The position numbers and the translations under genes were made by a program. Below the pieces are notes generated by a model, which worked only from the letters and a program-made list of their open reading frames with translations, had not been told where the DNA came from and did no database searches. From Arthrobacter sp. PsM3 (GTDB lineage Bacteria; Actinomycetota; Actinomycetes; Actinomycetales; Micrococcaceae): a DNA stretch of 64,000 nucleotides. The stretch is taken from assembly GCF_030433895.1 (NCBI RefSeq), contig NZ_JARUXE010000008.1, positions 1 through 64,000 of the forward strand, in the 5' to 3' direction. Of the stretch, positions 53,700 through 61,001 are shown piece after piece. The stretch's first letter is position 1; each line of letters opens with the position of its first letter.

Positions 53700-53910
53700 G
53701 TTGCCGGAATGCCGGGTTACCGGATACAACATGCCCTCCGGGATGTCCTCGCCCTTCATCAGCATGGCATCGGCCCCCAATGACGAACCGTCGTGCATCG
53801 GCACACCGTAGGGATTGAACGGAACGCCGTCGAACGGCGCACCGGCCAGCAGCTTTCAGGGACGTCCGGCCGCCAGAAGTAACGGTCAAGATTATCCGGA
53901 ACACAAGCGC
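53700..53910 (-). pseudogene. Frameshifted gene relic, family not recognised
   Basis: On the minus strand two adjacent frames look protein-like. The first (from about 53906) reads PDNLDRYFWRPDVPE. After a -1 shift near 53855 it continues as KLLAGAPFDGVPFNPYGVPM and HDGSSLGADAMLMKGEDIPE to MLYPV near 53725. One extra A in CCTGAAAGC would join them. No start codon or ribosome site is evident at the 5' end, and the 3' end fades into the RND gene's 3' region. I do not recognise the family. A degraded open frame fits better than non-coding DNA. Confidence 0.45.
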
Positions 53911-53984
53911 TCCGAACATCCCCGCAGCGACCCCCGGCACACCGGGGAATATTCGGGAGCGGCGGACGTTATACCGGTCGATAG

Positions 53985-54012
53985 ATGCAAATGCATGTAA
54001 ATCGGTTATAGT
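53985..54012 (+). promoter_or_regulatory. Promoter region of the monooxygenase-marR pair with ATGYAAAT direct repeats
   Basis: ATGCAAAT (53985-53992) and ATGTAAAT (53995-54002) are spaced one helical turn apart, directly before TATAGT (54007-54012), a good -10 box. AT content is much higher than around it. The downstream MarR protein may bind here. Confidence 0.5.
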
Positions 54013-54053
54013 AGAAACAGCTCCCGGAACACTCCGGCCACGGAAGGCACATC

Positions 54054-55175
54054 ATGCAGATCGGCGTATTCAGCGTCAGCGACATCACCACCGACCCCAC
54101 CACGGGGCGGACCCCCACGGAGCACGAACGTATCAAGGCGTCCGTGGCGATCGCCAAAAAGGTCGAAGAAATCGGCATGGATGTTTACGCCATTGGCGAG
54201 CACCACAACCGGCCCTTCTTCTCCTCCTCCCCCACCACGACCCTGGCCTACATCGCCGCCCAGACAGAGCGAATCATCCTTTCCACGGCGACCACACTGA
54301 TAACCACCAACGATCCGGTGAAGATCGCCGAGGACTTCGCCATGCTCCAGCACCTGGCCGACGGCCGCGTGGACCTGGTTTTGGGCCGCGGCAACACCGC
54401 CCCCGTCTACCCCTGGTTCGGCAAGAACATCCAGGACGGAATCGAACTCGCGATCGAGAACTACAGCCTCCTGCGCCGTCTCTGGGACGAGGACACCGTC
54501 AACTGGTCCGGCAAGCACCGCACGCCGCTGCAGAACTTCACCTCCACCCCGCGCCCGCTCGACGGCGTCGCCCCCTTCGTCTGGCACGGTTCGATCCGCA
54601 CGCCGCAGATTGCCGAAGTCGCCGCCTACTACGGCGACGGTTTCTTCGCCAACAACATCTTCTGGCCCAAGGAGCACTACCAGCAGCTGATCGGCCTCTA
54701 CCGCGAACGCTACGAGCACTACGGCCACGGCAAGGCGGACCAGGCCATTGTGGGCCTCGGCGGACAGTTCTTCATGCGGAAGAACTCGCAGGACGCCGTC
54801 AAGGAGTTCCGCCCCTACTTCGACGACGCCCCGGTCTACGGCCACGGCCCGTCGCTCGAGGACTTCACCTCACAGACCCCGCTGACCGTCGGCAGCCCGC
54901 AGGAAGTCATCGAAAAGACGTTGTCCTTCCGCGAGTACTTCGGCGATTACCAGCGGCAGCTGTTCCTGATCGACCACGCCGGCCTGCCGCTGAAGACCGT
55001 GCTGGAGCAGCTGGACCTGTTCGGCGAAGAGGTCCTGCCGGTCCTGCGCAAGGAATACGCAGAGAAGACCCCGGCCCATGTCCCCGAACCGCCCACCCAC
55101 GCCGGGCGCGTCGCCGCAACCCTGGCCTCGGCCGGGCAGTCCTCCGGCGAAACCGCCAGCCCCAAGAGCGTGTGA
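54054..55175 (+). CDS. LLM-class flavin-dependent oxidoreductase
   Basis: The 373-residue protein is a luciferase-like monooxygenase: GEHHNRPFFSSSPTTTLAY, ATTLITTNDPVKIAEDFAML, ADGRVDLVLGRGN and WHGSIRTPQIAEVAAYYGDG are family strings around the FMN or F420 site. Which of these two cofactors it uses cannot be told with certainty. The ATG at 54054 is preceded by GGAAGG. The stop overlaps the MarR start (TGATG), so the two form an operon in which the regulator probably senses the enzyme's substrate or product. Confidence 0.93.
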   Translation: MQIGVFSVSDITTDPTTGRTPTEHERIKASVAIAKKVEEIGMDVYAIGEHHNRPFFSSSPTTTLAYIAAQTERIILSTATTLITTNDPVKIAEDFAMLQHLADGRVDLVLGRGNTAPVYPWFGKNIQDGIELAIENYSLLRRLWDEDTVNWSGKHRTPLQNFTSTPRPLDGVAPFVWHGSIRTPQIAEVAAYYGDGFFANNIFWPKEHYQQLIGLYRERYEHYGHGKADQAIVGLGGQFFMRKNSQDAVKEFRPYFDDAPVYGHGPSLEDFTSQTPLTVGSPQEVIEKTLSFREYFGDYQRQLFLIDHAGLPLKTVLEQLDLFGEEVLPVLRKEYAEKTPAHVPEPPTHAGRVAATLASAGQSSGETASPKSV

Positions 55176-55636
55176 TGTCCACCAAGACCAGCGAGTCACC
55201 GGTGCGTCTGGCCGCGGAAACCTGGGAATCCCTGTTCCGCGCCCAGGTGGCGGTCATGCGCAGGCTGCAGGCCGGCCCCGCCTTCAAAACCCTTGCCCTG
55301 AACGAGTACGACGTGCTGTTCACGCTCTCGCGCTGTCCGTCCGGATGGCTCCGCCAGAACGAGCTGAACGACCACGTGCTGCTGAGCCAGTCCAGCCTCA
55401 GCCGGCTCGTGGAGCGTCTCGAAAGGCGCGGTCTGGTGGAGCGGATGCCGGCACCGGACGACGGCCGCGGCGTTCTGGTCAGGCTCACCGAAGCCGGCCT
55501 GGAGCTGCAGAAGCAGATCGGCCGGGAGCACGTCCGCGACATCGCCGCCCTGGTGGGCCCGGCGCTGACGGCGGCCGAGCAGCAGGAGCTGCTGCGTCTC
55601 ACGGAAAAGCTGCGGGCCTCGGTGACGGCGCGCTGA
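55175..55636 (+). CDS. MarR-family transcriptional regulator, operon with the monooxygenase
   Basis: The 153-residue protein has a winged helix-turn-helix (GWLRQNELNDHVLLSQSSLS, RLVERLERRGLVERMPAPDD, GRGVLVRLTEAG for the wing). The ATG at 55175 shares its A with the TGA of the monooxygenase gene; a GTG one codon earlier is equally possible. Autoregulation through the ATGYAAAT repeats before the operon is likely but inferred. The stop is nine bases from the convergent transglutaminase-like gene. Confidence 0.92.
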   Translation: MSTKTSESPVRLAAETWESLFRAQVAVMRRLQAGPAFKTLALNEYDVLFTLSRCPSGWLRQNELNDHVLLSQSSLSRLVERLERRGLVERMPAPDDGRGVLVRLTEAGLELQKQIGREHVRDIAALVGPALTAAEQQELLRLTEKLRASVTAR

Positions 55637-55645
55637 GGGTTAGCC

Positions 55646-56452
55646 CTACTGGAGGGACACGAGCTTGGCCGGATCTTCGGCCGGCAGTTCGCCGTCGACG
55701 ATGGCGGTGACCTGGAGTTGGGTCAGTGACAGGCTGCCGCCCACCGTCGACAGGAATGCCGTGTCCGAGGAATCACGGCCGGCGGTGATCCGGAGCATGC
55801 TCTCCCGCGGCGCCAGGCCCGTCGGGTCAATGACGTACCAGGCGCCGTCGATGTGGGCCTCGGCCACGGCGTGGAAGTCCATGGGGCTCAGTCCTGGGGC
55901 GTAGACCGCGGCCAGCCTCGCCGGAACATTCTTGGCGCGCAGCAGCGAGATCGCCAGGTGGGCGAAGTCGCGGCAGACTCCGCGGCGGTTCAGGAGAGTC
56001 TCGACGGCGCCGTCGGTCCCCCGTGAGGATCCGCTGATATAACGCAGCTCGCTGAAGACCCAATTGCGCACCGCGTGCACCAGCTCGCTGCCCTGCAGGC
56101 CGCCGAATTCCGCGTAGGCAGTCGGCAGGAGCCGGTCGGACTCGGCGTACCGGCTCGGCCGGACGTAGCGGATGAGTTCCATCAGCCGTGGTTCCTCGGG
56201 CAGCGCGAAGCCGGTGACGGTGGCCGTGTACTCCACGAGCACTTCGGTGGGTTCAGCGAATTCCATGTAGTGGAAGCGCCCCCCATGGTGGTCCGAAAGC
56301 TCGGTGAGGGGGACGTCTTCACCGCCGGAGGTCACGGACAAGGACTCCGCAAGGCCGCTGTAGCCTGCGTTGCGTGCCACGGACACCGCCAGGGCGACCT
56401 TGGTGTCGGCCACGGTTTTGAAGGCCATGCGGGCGGCAACAGAGCGTTCCAT
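55646..56452 (-). CDS. Transglutaminase-like superfamily protein
   Basis: The 268-residue protein has an N-terminal beta-rich domain and a transglutaminase-like core with the triad C160 (RRGVCRDFAHLA), H194 (MDFHAVAEAH) and D209 (WYVIDPTG). Bacterial members are mostly proteases or amidases rather than crosslinkers. No signal peptide is visible, so it is probably cytoplasmic. GGAG lies a few bases before the ATG at 56452. It is 73 bases downstream of the lipoprotein gene on the same strand and may share its transcript. Confidence 0.9.
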   Translation of the reverse strand: MERSVAARMAFKTVADTKVALAVSVARNAGYSGLAESLSVTSGGEDVPLTELSDHHGGRFHYMEFAEPTEVLVEYTATVTGFALPEEPRLMELIRYVRPSRYAESDRLLPTAYAEFGGLQGSELVHAVRNWVFSELRYISGSSRGTDGAVETLLNRRGVCRDFAHLAISLLRAKNVPARLAAVYAPGLSPMDFHAVAEAHIDGAWYVIDPTGLAPRESMLRITAGRDSSDTAFLSTVGGSLSLTQLQVTAIVDGELPAEDPAKLVSLQ

Positions 56453-56525
56453 GAATCTCCGGGGTGTGAGGGTAGGGCGCGTGAAGTCACCGCTTCCGGC
56501 CCGGGTGTGTCCGGGCGGCGCGGGA

Positions 56526-57374
56526 CTAGTTTTTGATCTCCAGAGACATTAGCATCCGCTGGACGTCGGCGAATTCCGAGCCTTCGTTGACGTATTTGGC
56601 CGCCTGGTCAAGGGTGTCAAAAGCCTTGGCCGGTGCAACCTTCTGGTCCGCGGCGTACGTCCTAAGCTCCGCCAGGTCGGCGAAAGAGTAGTCCCCCGTG
56701 CCCTCGGGGCCGCGGACCAGGTTCTGCAGCACGCAGGACTTTCCTTCCGCGCCGCCGACCACGTTGGTGATGCCGTAGGAGCCGAAGTACTTGTAGCCCT
56801 GGATCACCCGGAACACCACATGCGGGTCGATGGTGCCGTCGCCGCCGCGGTGCGGCAGTTCCACCGGGACACTGCTGACGACGACGTACGGTTTCGCGGC
56901 CTCATCCGTGCAGGCCGGAGCCGGCTGGGGCTGGAGACCGGTCCGCAGGGTGGCGAGGTAGCCGCCCTTGGCATCCTTGACCTCGATCCTGAGCGCTCCG
57001 GGCAGGGCTCCCTGCTCCGGGGTTACCGACTGGGCAATCCACTCCTGCGGGAGCTCGAAGCTGACTCGCTTCGCCGGGTCCGTGAAAACCTTCCAGGCCT
57101 GCGCCGTCGAACCCGGTTCCGCCGGACCGGAGGCCGTGGACCCCGGCGTCGTGCCTGGCGTCGAGCCCGGCGACACGCCCGGCGTCGAGCTCCCCGCGGA
57201 TGCTTCCGCGGACGGCACGCCTCCGCTTGCGCCCGGGCTGCCTCCCGCCGTCCAGGCGGGGTTGCCCTTGTTGTCAGTGCTGCAGCCGGACAGTGCAGCC
57301 GCAGTGAGCGCCAGGGCAGCGGCGATCCGGATGCCGCGGGCCGAAGCCCGTCGGAAGGTATCCGTCCCATTCAT
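56526..57374 (-). CDS. Hypothetical lipoprotein
   Basis: The 282-residue precursor has a signal peptide with lipobox LSGC (C31), a Gly/Ser/Thr/Pro-rich linker of about 60 residues (TPGVSPGSTPGTTPGS), and a globular domain beginning FTDPAKRVSFELPQEW. I do not recognise a named domain. The ATG at 57374 lies six bases after TACGCT and lacks a ribosome site, so it is leaderless; longer upstream frames overlap the divergent DUF1684 gene and are rejected. It is probably surface-bound. Confidence 0.8.
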   Translation of the reverse strand: MNGTDTFRRASARGIRIAAALALTAAALSGCSTDNKGNPAWTAGGSPGASGGVPSAEASAGSSTPGVSPGSTPGTTPGSTASGPAEPGSTAQAWKVFTDPAKRVSFELPQEWIAQSVTPEQGALPGALRIEVKDAKGGYLATLRTGLQPQPAPACTDEAAKPYVVVSSVPVELPHRGGDGTIDPHVVFRVIQGYKYFGSYGITNVVGGAEGKSCVLQNLVRGPEGTGDYSFADLAELRTYAADQKVAPAKAFDTLDQAAKYVNEGSEFADVQRMLMSLEIKN

Positions 57375-57380
57375 GGTGCC

Positions 57381-57386
57381 AGCGTA
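57381..57386 (-). promoter_or_regulatory. -10 box of the lipoprotein gene (TACGCT), leaderless
   Basis: On the minus strand TACGCT is followed by GGCACC and then ATG. Confidence 0.5.
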
Positions 57387-57529
57387 GCGGGACTTCGGGC
57401 CGCCCTGAGTTCCCGGACCAGCGTTTCGTGGATGCCCGGGCGGAGGAGGCCGGCGGGCGCGGAAGTCCGGGTCCGGCACAGTGCCGGGTCCGGGCGCCGA
57501 GGGAGCGATTCGCCACGGGGAAAGCGGGA

Positions 57530-57535
57530 TACGCT
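57530..57535 (+). promoter_or_regulatory. -10 box of the DUF1684 gene (TACGCT), leaderless
   Basis: TACGCT is followed by GGGGAC and ATG. It is the mirror image of the divergent lipoprotein promoter about 150 bases away. Confidence 0.5.
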
Positions 57536-57541
57536 GGGGAC

Positions 57542-58216
57542 ATGGCGGATCAGGATTTTGACCCCACGGATTCCGGGGACCAGGACAGTGTGGCGGACAT
57601 CTCCGCCGTCGACATCGCGGACTGGCGGCTCCGGACGTTCGCGCTCTACGCCACTGTGCGCAAGATCGCGGCAGAGGATCCGGCCGAGGCGCATTCCTAC
57701 TGGCGCCAGGAGCGGGACCGGATGTTCGGCACACATCCCGCGTCTCCGCTGACGGAGGCCGCGAAGTCCAGCTTCGGCGGGCTCAAAACGGCGGACTACG
57801 ATCCGATCTACCGCTTCCACATTCCGCTCACCAAAGAGGGCGCCGGACGGGAAATGAACGTGGAAACCGGGACGGACGGTGTGGTTCATTTTGTCCGGCT
57901 GGGCACTTTCGATCTGCCGGAACTGGGCCAGCTCGCCGTGTGGAAGCTCAGGGGCTACGGCGGCGGCATCTTCGTGCCGTTCCGTGACGCCACGGCCGGC
58001 CAGCCCGGCGGCAGCTACGGCGCGGGCCGCTACCTTCTGGACACCATCAAGGGTGCCTTCCACGGGGTGCAGGGTTCCGGCCCCGAGGCCGAGTTCGTCG
58101 TCGATTTCAACTTCGCCTACAACCCGTCCTGCGCCTACAACGAGGCGTGGGCATGCCCGCTCCCCGGCCCGTCCAACCGCCTGGCCGTGGAGATCCCGGT
58201 CGGCGAGCTGTACTGA
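57542..58216 (+). CDS. DUF1684 family protein
   Basis: The 224-residue cytoplasmic protein has the DUF1684 hallmarks: FGTHPASPLTEAAKSSFGGL near residue 60, then LRGYGGGIFVPFRDATAG, GSYGAGRYLLDT, and VVDFNFAYNPSCAYNEAWAC at the C-terminus. The family is widespread in actinobacteria and unassigned biochemically. The ATG at 57542 is six bases after TACGCT and is leaderless; upstream in-frame codons lie before the promoter and are rejected. The GtrA-like gene starts four bases after its stop. Confidence 0.9.
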   Translation: MADQDFDPTDSGDQDSVADISAVDIADWRLRTFALYATVRKIAAEDPAEAHSYWRQERDRMFGTHPASPLTEAAKSSFGGLKTADYDPIYRFHIPLTKEGAGREMNVETGTDGVVHFVRLGTFDLPELGQLAVWKLRGYGGGIFVPFRDATAGQPGGSYGAGRYLLDTIKGAFHGVQGSGPEAEFVVDFNFAYNPSCAYNEAWACPLPGPSNRLAVEIPVGELY

Positions 58217-58220
58217 CCGG

Positions 58221-58712
58221 ATGGATGCCCAGCTCGAGGAGCACTCCCCCGCCCCGGCCGGCCCTGCCGTCCGTTTTCCCGTCCGCCGCCGGCACCGGGG
58301 CCTGCTGCGCTACCCGCTGGTCCGGCAACTGCTGAGGTTCACCGCCGTCGGAGTTGTCTGCACCGTGACGTCGCTGGCACTCTATGCCTTCCTCCGGCCG
58401 TACCTCGGGCCGCAGCCTGCCAACGCGACCGCCCTGATCCTCACCTCGTTGATGAACACGGCGCTGAACCGGCGGCTCACCTTCAAGATCACCGAACGCC
58501 ACCGGATGAAGCGCGACCATGTCAACGGCCTGATCGTGATCCTCGTGGCGCTGCTGATCACCGGCGGCAGCCTCGGCATCCTGCACTGGATCAACCCCGA
58601 CGCCACGGTCGCCGCTGAGTTGTGGACCACCACACTCTCCGGCTTCGTTGCCACGGCGGTGCGTTTCACCCTGCTGCGGCACTGGATATTCCGCAGGGCC
58701 CGGCACCGCTGA
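58221..58712 (+). CDS. GtrA-family membrane protein
   Basis: The 163-residue protein has a basic N-terminus and four transmembrane helices. LLRFTAVGVVCTVTSLALYA at the first helix, NTALNRRLTFKI after the second, and ATAVRFTLLRHWIFRR at the end are the GtrA pattern. Such proteins are thought to flip polyprenyl-linked sugars or otherwise help cell-envelope glycan synthesis. The ATG at 58221 follows the DUF1684 stop by four bases, so it depends on coupling. It is convergent with the NAD operon's last gene. Confidence 0.88.
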   Translation: MDAQLEEHSPAPAGPAVRFPVRRRHRGLLRYPLVRQLLRFTAVGVVCTVTSLALYAFLRPYLGPQPANATALILTSLMNTALNRRLTFKITERHRMKRDHVNGLIVILVALLITGGSLGILHWINPDATVAAELWTTTLSGFVATAVRFTLLRHWIFRRARHR

Positions 58713-58735
58713 GTTGTCCGACGGGAAACCCGGCG

Positions 58736-58807
58736 TGCCCTGCGTGCCCCGCTTGCCCGGCTTGCCCCGCGTGCCCGGCTTGCCCCGCGTGCCCGGCTTG
58801 CCCTGTC
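58736..58807. repeat. 9-bp minisatellite, eight copies
   Basis: Eight tandem units of TGCCC(C/G)GC(T/G), alternating TGCCCGGCT and TGCCCCGCG to give an 18-bp higher-order period, fill the gap between convergent genes. Any frame through it yields simple C-P-A or A-G-Q/H peptides, which I do not consider coding. Confidence 0.9.
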
Positions 58808-58863
58808 AGATAACGTCCCCATGCCGGCGGGATGAGCACCAAAAAGTGACAGGGCAAACGGGG

Positions 58864-60021
58864 TCAGGGGGAGCCGAGGGCCTGGACGCTGCCGACGGCG
58901 GTGCGGACTGCGGCCGCCGCCTCCTGCAGTTCAGCGGCCGTGACTGTGGAGTCGAAGCTGAACCGGACCGCGGTCTGCGCCAGTTCGGCCTCGATGCCCA
59001 TCGCCCGCAGCACCGGGGATGGCTCGTCCGTACCGGCCGCGCAGGCCGAGCCGCTGGAGCAGATGACGCCCAGCCGTTCGAGTTCCAGGAGCACGGATTC
59101 GCCGCTGGTTCCCGGGAAGCAGAACGAGGCGACGGAGGGAAGCCGCTCGCTCGGATGGCCCGTGAGGACAGCGCCCGGCACCCCAGCCTGCACCGAGCGG
59201 ATGAAACCATCCCGCAGGGCGGCCACGCGGGACGCCCGGTCCCGCTGGTCGGTCAGCGCAAGCGTGAGCGCCGTCGCGAGGGCCACGGCCCCGGCCACAT
59301 TCTCGGTCCCCGAGCGGCGCCCGCGTTCCTGCCCGCCGCCGTGGATCACGGGTTCCAGCCGGGTCCGGCTGCGCACGAACAACACCCCGCTTCCTTTCGG
59401 CGCGCCCAGTTTGTGTCCGGAGATACTCAGGGCGTCCACCCCCAGAGTTGCGGTGTCGAGCGGCAGCCAGCCGGCGGCCTGGACCGCGTCGGTGTGGAAC
59501 GGGATCCCCCGGGCGCGGGCTAGCGCGGCCAGCCGGGCGACCGGCTGTACCGTACCCACCTCATTGTTGGCGTACATGATGCTGACCAGGGCGGTCTCCG
59601 GCCGGAGCGCGGCGGCCAGGGCATCCCCGGTGACGCGCCCGCAGGAATCGACCGGCACCACGTCGACGGCGAAGCCGTGCACGCGCTCCAGGTAGCGGGC
59701 GGACTCCTCGACGGCGGGATGTTCGACGGCGCTGATCACCACCCGGTCCAGCCGGGGGTCCGCGGCCCGGCGGGCCAGCGCAATCCCCTTGACGGCGAGG
59801 TTGTCCGCTTCCGTGCCCCCGGAGGTGAAGACGACCTCGCCCGGCCGGCAGCCAAGCGCCCTGGCCACCGCTGCCCGTGCCCGGGCGAGCGCCGTCGCGG
59901 CCGAGTCGCCGAGCGAATGGTGGCTCGAGGGGTTGCCGAAGTCCCCGCTGAGGTACGGCCACATGGCCTCAAGCACCTCGCGGCGCACCGGTGTGGTGGC
60001 GGCTGCGTCGAGGAAAATCAC
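58864..60021 (-). CDS. Cysteine desulfurase of the NAD cluster (NifS/NadS-like)
   Basis: The 385-residue PLP enzyme releases sulfur from cysteine. FLDAAATTPV opens the protein, HTDAVQAAGW and SISGHKLGAPKGSG carry the PLP aspartate, histidine and lysine, and ICSSGSACAAGTDEPS holds the active cysteine loop. Linked to nadABC, it probably supplies sulfur for the NadA iron-sulfur cluster, as NifS/NadS proteins in other nad operons do. The GTG at 60021 overlaps the nadC stop by four bases (GTGA); an apparent longer frame to 61155 is only nadC read in another frame. Confidence 0.93.
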   Translation of the reverse strand: MIFLDAAATTPVRREVLEAMWPYLSGDFGNPSSHHSLGDSAATALARARAAVARALGCRPGEVVFTSGGTEADNLAVKGIALARRAADPRLDRVVISAVEHPAVEESARYLERVHGFAVDVVPVDSCGRVTGDALAAALRPETALVSIMYANNEVGTVQPVARLAALARARGIPFHTDAVQAAGWLPLDTATLGVDALSISGHKLGAPKGSGVLFVRSRTRLEPVIHGGGQERGRRSGTENVAGAVALATALTLALTDQRDRASRVAALRDGFIRSVQAGVPGAVLTGHPSERLPSVASFCFPGTSGESVLLELERLGVICSSGSACAAGTDEPSPVLRAMGIEAELAQTAVRFSFDSTVTAAELQEAAAAVRTAVGSVQALGSP

Positions 60022-61001
60022 GGTGTCGCCCGGCCCGCCATCTGTCCGCTGTTCGATTCGCCGTTCGATCCGCTGTTCGATTTGCCGTGCAGGCCCAGTT
60101 CCATGTCGAGGCCCAGGTCCAGGGCGGCAACACTGTGGGTGAGTCCGCCGATCGAGATGACGTCCACTCCGGTGGCGGCGATGCCGGCCACGGTGGCCAG
60201 GTTGACGTTGCCGCTGGCCTCCACCCGGGCCCGGCCGTTCACCAGGGCCACCCCGGCGGCAAGGTCCGCCAGGGTGAAGTTGTCCAGCATGATGGTGTCG
60301 ACCCCGGCGGCCAGCACCGGTCCGATCTGGTCCATGCTGTCCACCTCCACCTCGAAGTGCGTGGTGTGCCCGAGGCGCGACCTGGCCTCCCGGAGCACCG
60401 CGGTGAGCTTCGACGGGTCTCCCCCGGTCAGGACCGCCAGGTGGTTGTCCTTGGCCAGCACGGCGTCGGAAAGGCCAAAGCGGTGGTTTGCCCCGCCGCC
60501 GCAGCGGACGGCGTACCGCTCCAGCACCCGCAGCCCCGGCGTCGTCTTCCGGGTGTCGGTGATGCGCGCCCCCGTGCCGTCCACAAGGGCGACGAACTCC
60601 GCCGTCCTGGTGGCGATGGCGCTCATCCGCTGGACAAGGTTCAGGGCCACGCGCTCGGCGAGCAGCACGGCGCGGGCGTTCCCGCGGACCCTGGCGAGCG
60701 CCGTTCCGGCGGCAAAGGGCGCGCCGTCGGCCACGAGCAGTTCGACGTCGGCACCGGGGTCCGTGAGCTTCATCGCTGCCGCGAAGACCTCCCCGCCGCT
60801 GAGCACACCGGGTACGCGGGCGGCCAGGACCGCCGTCGCCCGCGCGTCCGCGGGGATGAGGGTCTGAGAGGTGATGTCGCCGTAGGGCGCGTCCTCGTTC
60901 AGGGCGACCCGGAGCACCGTGTCCACGGCGGCGGCGGGCAGGGTTCCGGCGAGGGCCGTCACCGGGAGGGCGGCAGGGCGGGCGGCAACGGGTGCTGTCA
61001 T
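60018..61001 (-). CDS. nadC: Nicotinate-nucleotide pyrophosphorylase (carboxylating)
   Basis: The enzyme turns quinolinate and PRPP into nicotinate mononucleotide. The 327-residue protein has NEDAPYGDITSQTLI, ERVALNLVQRMSAIAT, ITDTRKTTPGLR, YAVRCGGGANHRFGLSDA and ASGNVNLATVAGIAATGVD. It carries an unusual Ser/Asn/Gly tail of about 25 residues, encoded by three 12-bp repeats (60046-60081). The ATG at 61001 has AAAGGA seven bases upstream and overlaps the nadB stop (ATGA). Confidence 0.95.
   Translation of the reverse strand: MTAPVAARPAALPVTALAGTLPAAAVDTVLRVALNEDAPYGDITSQTLIPADARATAVLAARVPGVLSGGEVFAAAMKLTDPGADVELLVADGAPFAAGTALARVRGNARAVLLAERVALNLVQRMSAIATRTAEFVALVDGTGARITDTRKTTPGLRVLERYAVRCGGGANHRFGLSDAVLAKDNHLAVLTGGDPSKLTAVLREARSRLGHTTHFEVEVDSMDQIGPVLAAGVDTIMLDNFTLADLAAGVALVNGRARVEASGNVNLATVAGIAATGVDVISIGGLTHSVAALDLGLDMELGLHGKSNSGSNGESNSGQMAGRATP
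60046..60081 (-). repeat. Three 12-bp tandem repeats in the nadC tail
   Basis: CCGCTGTTCGAT occurs at 60046-60057 and 60070-60081, with TCGCCGTTCGAT between. They encode a four-residue period of Ser, Asn and Gly beyond the conserved end of NadC. Confidence 0.8.

Noticed and set aside
53103..53804. An intact 233-residue leftward gene overlapping the RND 3' end
   Set aside because: Only its first 40 residues or so are protein-like. The rest is antisense of the RND gene, so I call a frameshifted relic instead.
58622..58857. A Cys-Pro-Ala or Gly-Gln/His repeat peptide over the minisatellite
   Set aside because: A 9-bp repeat opens several frames on both strands. None has a ribosome site or a non-repeat domain.
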